Below, piece by piece: positions 12,317 to 21,566 of a stretch of DNA of 64,000 nucleotides (positions are counted from its first letter, which is position 1; each line of letters opens with the position of its first letter). The position numbers were made by a program, and so were the translations under genes. The stretch spans positions 75,549 to 139,548 of the forward strand of contig WELB01000226.1 of NCBI GenBank assembly GCA_009602725.1, in the 5' to 3' direction. The notes under the pieces were generated by a model. The model searched no databases, was not told the origin of the DNA, and saw nothing but the letters and a program-made list of their open reading frames with translations. The DNA is from Spirogloea muscicola (Eukaryota > Streptophyta > Zygnematophyceae > Spirogloeales > Spirogloeaceae).

Positions 12317-12810
12317 GCCGCCGCGGGGCCTCTCGTGGCGCCACGTGGCCGGCGAGCGCCTGGGGTCACGGCCGCGGGCGGACGGCCGGGACGGACGACT
12401 TCCGGCGACGTGTGCGGCGCCTGCCGCTGCCCGTCGGTATCCGGAAGTCCGGCGGCAGGGCCCGGGGCCGTCCCGCCTGGGCGAGCGGTGGCAGCGGTGG
12501 CGCCCCACCCCCGCAGGATCCGCGATTCCGCCGGCTACGCCACCGTGACCCTGCCTATCTCCCATCTCGCTCTCCAATTTCTAGCCTCCCTCCGCGCAGG
12601 CGCAATCGCGGATTTGCTCGGGTGTGCGGAACCGCATTCCAGCTCACCCGGGTCAGACCCGGCCCCCGACTGCCTCGGCGGCCGCGCGGCGCCGTCCACC
12701 GTCAGCGGCGGGCCTCATCTGGCCGTGGGATCGCCTCGCTCCGCCGCGTCGGCCTCCCGCGCTGTCGCCAGCGGCGCTCCGTGTCCCTGCTCTTCGGACT
12801 GGCTTTCCAC
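12317..12810. other. GC-rich spacer, no gene recognised
   Basis: The long frames here are compositional. The sequence runs into LINE-derived coding material from about 12811. Confidence 0.35.
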
Positions 12811-13290
12811 CTTGGACAAGTACGCCGACCATCCGCCGGAAGACGAGTTCTTCCCGTTGGCAATTGACATCCATGGGGCACTGGGCGCTCGGTGGCTTGA
12901 GCTGCTTAATTAACCAGCTCGCCCGCCACGCAATCGCCCGTCGCTTCCATGGTGAGCCGGTACACTTTTCTGCAGCCGGGTCGCTGGCGCAAGTGTATCG
13001 CATGCGCCTGGCCGTCTCGCTGCAGAGGTCCATGGCCCGTGCGATGCACCTTCGTGCCGGAAGAGCCCTAGCTGCTGCCTCTGGCTCTGTCCAGGGGACC
13101 CACTTCCAGGACCCTAGCATCTCTGATCTGCGGCTGCTCAGCAGGGGTTACTGAGTCATTCGCGATTGCTTTGTTTCTTCTTGTGCTTGTTTTTCTTAGC
13201 GCTTCCCCTGGCTCCCTTCTCGTACTTTGTCCATACTTTTTTGGGCTGGCTGTTCCAGCCCCTATCCTCAATGGGCGAGCTCTTTCTTTG
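12811..13290 (+). mobile_element. LINE 3' fragment A: REL-like C-terminus plus 3' tail
   Basis: The translation shows YADHPPEDEFFPLAIDIHGA, then a frame change near 12907, then NQLARHAIARRFHGEP, VYRMRLAVSLQRSMARA and a final LLSRGY stop at 13152-13154. The same ordered motifs recur in fragments D and F. The F-P-L-A-I/V-D pattern is consistent with part of a PD-(D/E)XK nuclease core, as in REL-endonuclease LINEs. The tail 13155-13290 carries TTAGCGCTTCCCCTGGC, a GGGCTGGCTGTTCCAGCCCC hairpin and CTCAATGGGCGAGC. The copy is 5'-truncated and dead. Confidence 0.75.
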
Positions 13291-13433
13291 ACAAGCCTCC
13301 GGGTTGGCCAATGGCAGCCATCTTCCTCTACTGGAAAAGAGTCGCTCTCCTTCCCGCAGCCGCCGCCCTCCTCCATTGCCGCAAGTTGGAAGAGCTGCCT
13401 CTAGTCGTTCCTTTCCGTTTCTGTTCTGTAGCT

Positions 13434-13512
13434 TAGCTTGTCGGACATGTGTGTGCCCTCTCGTGGGTACTAGAGAACCCCTTAGGCAGCCCCTTTGCCC
13501 TTTGCTAGCTTT
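13434..13512 (+). repeat. Fragment of the ~275-bp repeat family
   Basis: TTAGCTTGTCGGACATGTG, CTCTCGTGGGTACTAGAG and CCTTAGGCA match the middle of the units at 20879-21155 and 62266-62542. Only about 80 bases are present. Confidence 0.6.
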
Positions 13513-13636
13513 CTGAGCTGGCCGATCACAGCCATCGCCATCTGCTGAAACAGTCTTCCTTCTTGTTCGTACCTTCTGAGCTGGCCTCTCACAACCATTG
13601 CCTACATTCTCTTCTCTTCTCTTCTCTTCTCTCGAA
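13500..13636 (+). repeat. Two short hairpin-tail copies and a (TTCTC)n run
   Basis: GAGCTGGCCGATCACAGCC and GAGCTGGCCTCTCACAACC lie ~60 bases apart, each keeping most of the GGCTG/CAGCC arms. A pyrimidine microsatellite built on TTCTC occupies about 13606-13634. Confidence 0.6.
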
Positions 13637-13775
13637 GGTGTATTGCATGAGCATTTCCAGTCCCGACCACGAATCATGGCCCACGCCTTGCATCTGCGAG
13701 TTGACCCTGCTCTAGCTGCCGCCTCTGGCTATCGGCAAGGGAAGAGCTTTTCGGCTGCCAGTTCTGCTGAATTGT
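13637..13775 (+). mobile_element. LINE 3' fragment B
   Basis: The frame read across 13637-13775 gives a degenerate VYxMSIS start, then MAHALHLRVDPALAAASGYR and SAASSAEL before a stop. This is the same C-terminal segment as the other LINE fragments but clearly a diverged lineage. Upstream sequence is missing. Confidence 0.65.
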
Positions 13776-15139
13776 AGGTTGAACATTACTGCTTAAACTA
13801 AGCAACCATCCTTCGTAGTACTGTATTATTGTGTGACTTAGCGCTTTCCGGCACCTTCCAACCTTGTCTGTTCATTCGTGCTGGCCTTTCACAGCCCTCG
13901 CCCACTTTGAAAGAGCATACATCTTTCACAGCTCTTGCAGTCCTAAAAGAGCTGCTCGTGCTCCCTTGATATACGTTCATTCTCCGTCGGCCTGCTCCGC
14001 TGACACGCTGTGCCCCAACACCTACCTGGACAGTTGGGTTGGCGGCTAGCCACATGGGGAAAGGAGCCCAGTGCTTCCTGGAGCGCTGCAGAGGGCGCAC
14101 TTCCCCTCACTTATGGTCTAACGGGCTCGAGCTGTCACACTGACATGTACGTCTTTAGATGTGCTTGCCTCTGTACTTGGCCATTTGGCCTTTGTTTGTT
14201 TCAATTACACGAAAAATACCAACATGCGTAAGAGAAGCAGAGACTGCACTTACAAGCGGACGGCAAATGAGTATGTGTAACGAATGCTGCGGATTGCCAA
14301 GCCCGGGCTGCCGACCAAGCGAGGAAAGCGGGGAAGGCGTTACATTATCGTCAAATCTGTGGAGGAACAAGGGAGACATCTTTCCTTGTCAATGTTCAGA
14401 TAATCTGCTACACACATTTGCTTCACTTCTTCCATATCTGTCCTCATGTGAGTCTACTCTTTCGTGCAGATATAGGTGGACCAGAATACAGATTCCTCGC
14501 TTGTGCAACGGTTGCCAAGTATTTGAAGAGTTGTTCCATTTACCATCTCTGAGGTATGACTTACAACAGCGCCAATCGCAAGAATGTGGCCAAGATTGGA
14601 GCATGCTTTTGCCAGCAAGGAGGGGGCAGCAGGTGTGGCTTCCCACGGGGACTCACACATCGTACGTACTCAGAGTGGAGATGCCTGATTGAAGAGAAAG
14701 CGCGACTCTTGCTTTCAAAACGCCTTGTTGCAAGGGGTGTGGCTGAGAGAAGGCACGCCGAAAGGGTACATCAAGCAGAGTGAGAATGGCCTGCGCTGAG
14801 CTTGACTGCAGCTGCTACCTTTTGCCCCTGGCAAAAGGTAGAAGAAGATAGCATGAGGAGGCGGGCCAGCCTAGGTGCCACTACAAGTATGACCTCTACA
14901 TCTGCTTGCACTGCACTCGAGTGTAGCATCACTGTCAAGGCGTACTCCAGGCTTGCTGTAGTGAATACTCACCTTTGTGAACCTGCTTCCGCTATACTCC
15001 TGCTTCGAGTTCCTGCAGGCGACTCTTGGCGCTCGTCTGGCGCCTGCCGCAGCTCAGCCTCCACCGCCGCTTGACGACTATACGTGCTGCCGCCAGCGAG
15101 CAAAGCTTTGAGCGAAAGAAGCAATGCGGCTTCTGATAT
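13776..15139. other. Spacer with one hairpin-tail copy; no firm gene
   Basis: A hairpin-tail copy lies at about 13835-13935 (TGCTGGCCTTTCACAGCC). Around 14480-14690 on the plus strand there is a Cys-rich stretch (IPRLCNGCQVFEELFHLP, then IGACFCQQGG) that faintly recalls the N-lobe of aspartyl proteases, but no catalytic motif is present. Nothing else is supported. Confidence 0.35.
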
Positions 15140-15279
15140 TGTAACGGGCCAAACCCTTGCGGGGTACCCTGCCCGCCCTGGGTCGGATGATGTAATAGAC
15201 AATGCCCATACATACCGGGAACCGGACGGGTGTCACACCCTGCGGGTTACCCTGTCCGCCCTGGGTCTGGCCCGTTACA
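15140..15279. repeat. 140-bp unit with 11-bp terminal inverted repeats
   Basis: The unit starts TGTAACGGGCC and ends GGCCCGTTACA, perfect inverted termini. Inside, a CCCTGCCCGCCCTGGGTC-like segment occurs twice about 80 bases apart. It could be a small non-autonomous element, or a tiny LTR-like unit since it begins TG and ends CA. It abuts the LTR-like unit at 15281. Confidence 0.6.
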
Positions 15280-15645
15280 ATGTTGAAGCGGGAATCACCC
15301 CGCTAGCCCAGAAGCTATATGCCCACGACAGGGCATGGATTAAGCCCGCAGGCCCACCTATGTATAGGTGGCTGTCGGCTGGACTGAAGCTTTCCATTTA
15401 TGGTTATGTTAAGGTTTGTCCAGACTCTTACCGGAGGGGCGTGCCCGCTACACTGCCCCCCCCTAGACGATACCGGAGCGTCAGTCGCTGTCGCCGTTGT
15501 CGCCGTAGTCGCCGCCGTTGTTGTCGTCGTCGTTATTGACGTCGTTGGGGTCGTCCCGTCGGCGTTCGTATGGTCGTGGTTTTCTGGTGCCGGGACCCGC
15601 CCCTCCCCGTACTTGGCCACACATAGCCTCCCCATCTCTTAATAC

Positions 15646-15813
15646 TGTAGCGGGCACGCCCCTCCGGTAAAGAGTCAGGACATAACATAACCGTAATTGG
15701 TAAAGTGTCAGTCCAGCCGACAGCCACCTGTACATAGGTGGGCCTGCGGGCATAATCCGTGCCCCTGTTGTGGGGCACCAAGCTTTTGGGCTAGCGGGGT
15801 GGTTCCCGTTACA
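15646..15813 (+). repeat. LTR-like unit in inverted orientation
   Basis: TGTAGCGGGC to CCCGTTACA, 168 bases. Its reverse complement matches 15281-15452 along its length, sharing the segments GCAGGCCCACCTATGTA and GGAGGGGCGTGCCCGCTACA. It is probably a solo LTR of the same family inserted in the opposite direction. Confidence 0.7.
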
Positions 15814-15967
15814 ATACACACGCATTACCCCCCGTCCGCTGGGACGAGAGCGGGGGTCGCCCAGTCGGTGGGGCTTCATTCGACTTACATGGGCCGTTGT
15901 CGAGGTGGGCCGACGACGGGGGTCCAGTCGCCGGCAGCGTTACGAGACGGGCCCAAGCTGGGCTGTT

Positions 15968-16062
15968 ACCTCGTACGGGCGCTTCCTCTGGCCCCCTTCT
16001 CGTACTTTGTTCATTCTTTTTTGGGCTGGCTTTTCCAGCCCCTATCCTCAATGGGCGAGCCC
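15968..16062 (+). mobile_element. Short LINE tail inserted in the gypsy remnant
   Basis: About 95 bases matching the 3' tail of LINE fragments A, C and D: GCGCTTCCTCTGGCCC, a TTTGTTCATTC block, GGGCTGGCTTTTCCAGCCCC and CTCAATGGGCGAGC. It sits in the GPY/F end of the gypsy element, with TCGTACGGGC and TCGTAGGGCC at its two sides as a possible target-site duplication. This is a severely 5'-truncated insertion. Confidence 0.7.
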
Positions 16063-16536
16063 TCCTTCGTAGGGCCCGTGCCAACGGGGCATGAGCTTTG
16101 TCGCCAGGCCCACCCGCCGGGTGGGAATGTGCAGCAGGACCTGATCCCCCACTTGGAAGGCGCGGTCGGCGTGACGCCGACTGTACCCGCGGGCCTGTCG
16201 GGTCTGGGCGTGGCGCAACCGCTCCGCCACCTCCGCCCTGATGATGGGGAGGCTGTGGCGCAGGTTCCGCTCCGACTGCATGGACTCGATTGTCGGCCAG
16301 CCGCGCGGCGGCAGCCTCAGTGATGCCGGGAGCACCGGGCGCCGCCCGTACAGCGCGCGGAAGGGCGACGTGCCGTGCTCTCGTGATCCGCGCAGTTGTA
16401 CGCGGCCAGCAGCAGCGGTAGGTAGTGGTCCCAGTTGTCATATTTGTTGTTGACATACTTCGCCACATGTCCGTGACCGTGCGGTTGAGCCGCTCCACGA
16501 GCCCGTCGGTTTGTGCGTGGTAGGGCGTCGTCACGC

Positions 16537-16893
16537 CACTTTCCGCCGCTTCCATGGGGAGTCGGTGGACTTCCCGCAGCCGGGTCGATAGCGCAGGTGT
16601 ACCGCATGCGCTTGGCCGTCTCGCTGCGGAGGTCTATGGCCCGCGCGCTGCACCTTCGTGCCGGCAGAGCCCTCGCTGCTGCCTCAGGCTCTGGCAGGGG
16701 ACCCGCTTCCAGGAACCCAGTCTCTCTGACCTGGGGCTGCTTAGCAGGGGTTACTGAGTGCTTCGTAGCTGCTTAGTTTCTCTTTGTGCTTGTTTTTCTT
16801 AGTGCTTCCCCTGGCCCCTTTCTCGTCCTTTGTTTATTCTTTTTTGGGCTGGCTTTTTCCAGCCCTCATCCTCAAGGGACGATCCCTTCTTGT
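16537..16893 (+). mobile_element. LINE 3' fragment C nested in the gypsy integrase
   Basis: About 357 bases. Coding part: FHGES-type start, VYRMRLAVSLRRSMARAL, RAGRALAAASGSG and LLSRGY with its stop at about 16757. Then the tail TTAGTGCTTCCCCTGGCCCC and hairpin GGGCTGGCTTTTTCCAGCCC, ending near CCTCAAGGGACGATCCC. It splits the gypsy integrase next to TTCACAAC/GTGACGAC, a possible old target duplication. Orientation is opposite to the host element. Confidence 0.7.
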
Positions 16894-17454
16894 TGTGAAG
16901 CTTTGCCAGACGCCCAGCTCGTTGCACACTCGCTCCATGAGTTGGCCGGGGAAGTTGGTGCCGAGGTCCGTCAGAAGTCTCCGAGGACACATGTGTTGAC
17001 ACACCACGTCCCGGATGAGGAACTTGGCCACGCTGTCGGCGGTGACGTTCGGCAAGGCCGCCCCGATCATACAGCGGGTCAGGTAGTCGGTAGCAAGCAC
17101 AACATACCCGTGGCCCCTCACCGCCGCCGGGTAAGGGGCCCATGAATCCGCAGGCAACCGAGTTCGAACGGCGCGTGCACCGCGATGGACTGGAGCGCGC
17201 CCGCCTGCGGGGCCGGCGGGTCCTCTCACGTGCCGCACGCTCGGCAGTTGGCGACAAAGTCGTGGAACGTCCCATGTACGGCCAGGAGCAGGCGGCGCGC
17301 AAGCTTGTCCAGGGGTTTGTGGAACCCCAGGTGGCCGCCGCCCAGTGGGTGGTCGTGGTGGGCAGGCGAGGTACGCCGCCCGCAGCGCCGCGGGGACGAC
17401 CCACCGGAGCCCGCCGTCCGTTCCCCCGGTAGTACAAGAACAGGGTGTCGGCCA

Positions 17455-17645
17455 CCATCGTTAGGCTCCTCACTCGTAAGTACTGAGTGGTCCATCCTCC
17501 CCTCGTACTGCCATAGCTTCTTCAGGCCCCTTCTACTTAGCCCTTCGTAGCTGCCAAGCGTTTTTTGGCCCCTTCGAACCTATGTCAAATATTTCGGGCT
17601 GGCTTTTCACAGCCCTTGCCCCCATAGGGAGTGCCACTTCTTCAT
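17455..17645 (+). mobile_element. LINE tail, subfamily 2
   Basis: A terminal RLLTRKY-type end and stop, followed by GAGTGGTCCATCCTCCCC, TTTTTTGGCCCCTTCGAACC and GGGCTGGCTTTTCACAGCCC, then CCCCCATAGGGAGTGCC. This matches the tails at 63325 and 63710 better than the fragment A/C/D tail, so it marks a second LINE subfamily. It abuts the 5'-side limit of the gypsy remnant. Confidence 0.65.
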
Positions 17646-17929
17646 CGTGAGGCGGGGTGGCGCCGCCGTCCGGCGGCGACTCCACTTCCTGGGCGCAGGC
17701 CGGCGCAGCAGGCCCCGCAGCACAGTGCGGCGGCGGCCGCGGCGGCGAGCAGCGGCAAGGCTGCTCCCGGGCTTCCCTGGTTCGAACTCCTGTCGAGCCT
17801 CAGCCCCAAGGCTCCTCGCGCTTCCCCGTGCCACCCCCCCTCCAGGGGTGTGAGCGGGTCGCCCCATGGCCTGCCTTGCGGCGGGCCAAAGATCCTCCCT
17901 TGAACGGGCGGATCCTGGCGAGGGGTATT

Positions 17930-18650
17930 TCTCCGGGATGCGATGCATGGCATCCTGGTGGAGGCTGGCTTCTCGGTGGCAGCAGAGAGCTCCGCGGTCA
18001 TGCCGCTCCAGTAAAGGGCCGACGGTCTCCACGCACGTCGCGTAGACCTGGTGGCCACCCTACAGGCCGGCGGGCCACGTCTTCTCCTGGACGTGGTGAC
18101 CACCGACGCATACGACCGCTCACACCCAGCCCAATGCGCCATCAAGGCTGGGTATGCGGTCGCCTGCGCCGCTTGGGCAAAAGAGCTCAAGTATGCTGAT
18201 CATCCGCGGGAAGACGAGTTCTTCCCGCTGGCTATCGACACGCATGGGGCGTTGGGCGCTCGGTGGCTCGAGCTGCTCAACCAGCTCGCCCGCCACGCCA
18301 TCGTCCGCCGCTTCCATGGGGAGCCGGTGGACTTTCCTGCAGCCGGGTCGTTAGCGCAGGTGTACCGGATGCGCTTGGCCGTTTCGCTGCAGCGGTCTAT
18401 GGCCCGCGCGCTGCACCTTCGCGCTGGCAGAGCCCTCGCTGCTGCCTCTGGCTCTGGCCAGGGGACCCACTTCCAGGAGCCTGGCGTCTCCGACCTGAGG
18501 CTGCTTAGCAGGGGTTACTGAGTGATACGTAGCTGCTTTGTTCCTTTGTGTGCTTGTTTCTCTTAGCGCTTCCCCTGGCCCCTTCTCGTCCTTTGTTGAT
18601 TCTTTTTTGGGCTGGCTTTTAGAGCCCCTATCCTCAATGGGCGCGCCCTT
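17930..18650 (+). mobile_element. LINE 3' fragment D, longest intact frame
   Basis: Upstream, LRDAMHGILVEAGFSVAAES is in frame but a stop separates it from the main frame. The main uninterrupted frame ends at 18521 and encodes RRVDLVATLQAGG, RLLLDVVTTDAYDRS, GYAVACAAWAKELKYADHP, EFFPLAIDTHGALGARWLEL and a C-terminal LLSRGY. LLLDV and F-P-L-A-I-D fit beta strands carrying acidic residues of a PD-(D/E)XK fold, so the likely role was target-site cleavage by a LINE protein. The tail 18522-18650 holds TTAGCGCTTCCCCTGGCCCC, GGGCTGGCTTTTAGAGCCCC and CTCAATGGGCGCGCC. The reverse transcriptase is absent. Confidence 0.75.
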
Positions 18651-19509
18651 TTTTCTTCTGTTTCTGGACGGCGGGGCCCGCCTCTGGGCGAACCACTTGC
18701 CCGGCAAGCCAGCCCGCCACCTGGCGGGCCAATTGTCCCAAATGGCCGGTCATGTAATGCCGACAGAGCCATGTGGCTTAACCAACGTCTCGTTCATTAC
18801 ACATCCCTTCCTGCTGCACGCACGCGTTCCAGGACTTCAAATTGCATACCTTCTCTCCTCTGCCCATCCTTTGACTTGTAACGAAGCTCTTTATGCTCCT
18901 GCTGAGCAATGTCCTCGTCTTTCTGCTCTATAGAGACTCTGTCTTGTCTACACAGTGCTGCCTGATGTTCTGAACAACGTGCAATAAGACTCTCACTGCA
19001 GCTTTGTTGCCGGCGAAACGATCAGAACGGGGCACCCCAAGCCTTGAACATTATTGTCAAGTCCCGCATGGAGTGATATCTTCAGCATACATCAGTACTT
19101 GGTAACATATCGAGCAGAGCGAACAGGGTCAATCAGCTCTTCACACTTCACAGCAGCAGGTGCAGTGCGTCAAGGAGGTCGTAAGTACAACTCTTGGCTG
19201 ATGATTTCAGGCGCCACTTCTCATATGAATGATGTGAATCTCGACGCTGGTCACCAGGTCAGCAAGTACACGCTGACCTGGCCAACCTAAAGCCGATAGA
19301 ATGGCTGGGTCGGGGCACTCTCCCCGGGCCAGGGTTAAAGGTGCTGGAGGGCAGGTAATTGTAGCACTCCTCAAAACATACGTGCGCTCGATGCTTGCTG
19401 CTGTAGCAACCACTGTGGTTGGGAGGGCAGCTTAAGGCATACTAGCGTTTCGCAGGCAATAGCTGTGCCTCACAGGATGTGATTATCCTGACTTTGCGGC
19501 GCTGGCAGG
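18651..19509. other. Spacer, nothing recognised
   Basis: No domain-bearing frame, RNA gene or clear repeat copy was found. Confidence 0.35.
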
Positions 19510-19790
19510 CTTTGATCATTTGTCAGCGTGCTGGGCCCGCCCTGAGCGAGGCCACTGGCTTTGTAGGCAGTGCCTTGGTTCACCATGTGAGCCTAAAACT
19601 CGCATGTGCTCACTTGTGAGTATTGAAGTCCCCGTTCGCCCTAATGCCTTAGCCACCTCTTCAGCTAGGGCTTCGCTACGAGGAGCCACGACCTGTGCAC
19701 TTATGTTTGCCTAACAGTGTACCGGCTTGGCTTGGCCTCCCTTTGATTCATGCGCACCCCGCGCATTCTCATTTAATTGCTTGGTTGGTC
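19510..19790 (+). repeat. Diverged copy of the ~275-bp repeat family
   Basis: It shares TGTGCTCACTTGTGAGTA, GGCTTGGCTTGGCCTCCCTT and CATGCGCACCCCGCGC with the copies at 20879 and 62266, in the same order and spacing, but with many substitutions. Confidence 0.65.
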
Positions 19791-20469
19791 GGTTGGCACA
19801 CTTCAAAACATGGTCTATTGCGGCGAGCTGTCAAGCCCCTTTGGCTCTCTCGGTCGCAATGGCCAGTGTGGCTTGGGACCATCACTTCTACCCTTACCTA
19901 CCTGCCCCCTTTAGGATAGGGCTTCGCTTTGTGTAGCCCCAATGTTCACATACTTCTCTTGCAGCAGATTGGTGAAGTATGTTGGACCTGGTTTGCAGGC
20001 GTGGTGCATGTGAAGGCAAAGGGAGGCCAAGCCGAGCCAACACATCATCTCATGCTAAGGCAAAGGAACTGCAAAGTGCAGAAGTTGTTCAAGCGAAGCT
20101 CTTCCATTGGGGGCGATAGCTGGGACTCTTCTTTGAGGAATTGGAAGTGCTCTTTCAAGGGGGCGATAGCTTTGAGAGGCCTGACCAAAAAGGATGGAAA
20201 AGGTGTAAGGGGCTGGAGAGCTCGAATAACGCAGCTAGCCAAGTTGCTACTACGAGTGGGTAATTGAGAAGTTCGGAAAAATTGGTAAAAGTCGAATGGG
20301 TGCGAGTGGGAAATGTCGAAGGCACGGACGTCATTGAGCCCCTCGCATCGCTGTCATCGTCCGCCTCCACCTTGCGCTGCGCCTTCCTGCCCCCCAGTCC
20401 GCCAACCAGGTGGCTGCCGACCAAGGCCAGCAGCGCCCAGCGACGGCGCCCCATCCGCCAATGAAAGTA
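19791..20469. other. Spacer, nothing recognised
   Basis: Unique-looking sequence with no coding signal on either strand. Confidence 0.35.
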
Positions 20470-20800
20470 GCTCGCCCAAAAGGGGCAAGGGCTGTGAACA
20501 GCCAGCCCGAGAGAAACAGGTTCTGCCAAATTTACGGCAAAGGGCTGTGAGAGGCCAGCCCAGCGAGCTTTTCTGACAAGGTCCGTAGGGGCCGAAAGGC
20601 GCTTTGAAGTGGCGGAGCCACTTCACTTGCCTCTTGCTGACGTCTTGGAGACTAGTATCTTGTACAAGTCTTGGGCTCTTTATATCTTGTCCATTCTTTT
20701 TGGCCTGGCATTTGCCAGCCCCTCTTCTCTATGGGCGAGCAACCTCTTTTTGGGCTGGCCTTTCACAGCCACTGCTGCTCTTGCCCTTGCCCCCTTTGAG
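20470..20800. repeat. Hairpin-tail copies in both orientations
   Basis: Reversed copies at about 20470-20510 and 20540-20565 (GGGCTGTGAACAGCCAGCCC, then GGGCTGTGAGAGGCCAGCCC) face forward copies at about 20690-20780 (GGCCTGGCATTTGCCAGCCC with CTCTATGGGCGAGC, then GGGCTGGCCTTTCACAGCC). Base pairing of the hairpin arms is kept in each copy despite changes in the loop. Confidence 0.7.
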
Positions 20801-20832
20801 ATAGCCACTGCCCTTAGATGGAAGAGCTGTTG

Positions 20833-20880
20833 TTTGCCTTCTTCTTCTTCTTGCCTTCTTCTTCTTGCCTTCTTCTTCGC
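20833..20880 (+). repeat. (TTC)n microsatellite
   Basis: Irregular TTCTTC runs separated by TTGCC, directly before the 275-bp repeat unit. Confidence 0.8.
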
Positions 20881-21155
20881 TTAGTTTGCAGCGCTCGCAA
20901 GCATTGGCTCTTCATCAACGTGCAGGGCGCGCTCTAAGTCAGGCCTCCGGCTTTCGTGGCGGCGCTCCAGCTCCCCAAGTTAGCTTGTCAGATTTGTTTG
21001 TGCTCACCCGTGGGTACTAATGGCATCTTAGGTACCTTAGATTAGGTCTCCGTATTATGTAGCATTGTTTAGTCTGCACTCGACTCTGCCTGAACAATGT
21101 ATTGGCTTGAATTGGCCTCCCTTTCAATTCATGCGCCCCGCGCGCCTTCTCTCTC
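20879..21155 (+). repeat. ~275-bp dispersed repeat, copy 1
   Basis: The unit runs from CGCTTAGTTTGCAGCGCTCG to CCCCGCGCGCCTTCTCTC and is matched almost base for base by 62266-62542. It carries no coding frame. A third diverged copy (19510-19790) and a fragment (13434-13512) also exist here. Class unknown. Confidence 0.85.
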
Positions 21156-21566
21156 TTAAGTGGCAGTAGCTCCGCAACTGCCGCAAACGTCACGGAGAGT
21201 TCCGCATCCGGATGCGCCCGTCAGCATGCTGCCGTGGCGGCCGCGGGGGGTCGACGAAGCCGCTGCCGTGTCATCCACATTCTCGCTATCCCGAAAGAGC
21301 GCCACCAGCCGCAGCTTCGCTGCACCCGCGGGCTCCTCTGGCGGGCCCGGCGCGCGGGGCACCGGCTCCCGACGCCAGGACAGAGGATCATCGCTCAGTT
21401 TTATCTCTACCGGGAGGCTAGCAGCAGATCAATCGATCCGGTAATCAAATGCTTCGACGCCGGTTCCCGCAGAGGAGAGACCCTGGAGAGGTCCCCTCCC
21501 CCCCATAGGGCCAAAGAGGAGACGCTCACACTTGCCAGACCGACACTAGCGCCGCGCCCGCCCGCC

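Larger units (their letters stand above)
15281..17464 (-). mobile_element. Broken Ty3/gypsy retrotransposon remnant
   Basis: This fossil is read on the minus strand. A 3' LTR-like unit of ~172 bases (15281-15452) is followed inward by a C-rich run that is a purine tract on the coding strand. Going upstream of the element come a GPY/F-like module with VGDQVLLHIP and LMPRWHGPYE (about 16060-16200), an integrase segment with TPYHAQTDGLVERLN (about 16490-16550), the integrase core with DYLTRC and LLTDLGTNFPG (about 16890-17130), and an H2C2 zinc motif with GGHLGFHKPLDKL (about 17250-17370). Reverse transcriptase, protease and gag are not visible. It is truncated, interrupted by at least two LINE insertions (15968-16062 and 16537-16893) and an inverted LTR, and broken in several further places. 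Its divergence suggests an old copy. Confidence 0.8.

Noticed and set aside
11309-12577. Long frames running through the N block at 12043-12316
   Set aside because: They are open only because N codons cannot be stops; the ends are low-complexity shadows of the protease region. The same applies to frames over 28796-29684 and 42091-42930.
17770-17800. GGTTCGAACTCC, a tRNA T-loop/B-box-like string
   Set aside because: No acceptor stem, anticodon arm or A box could be fitted around it.
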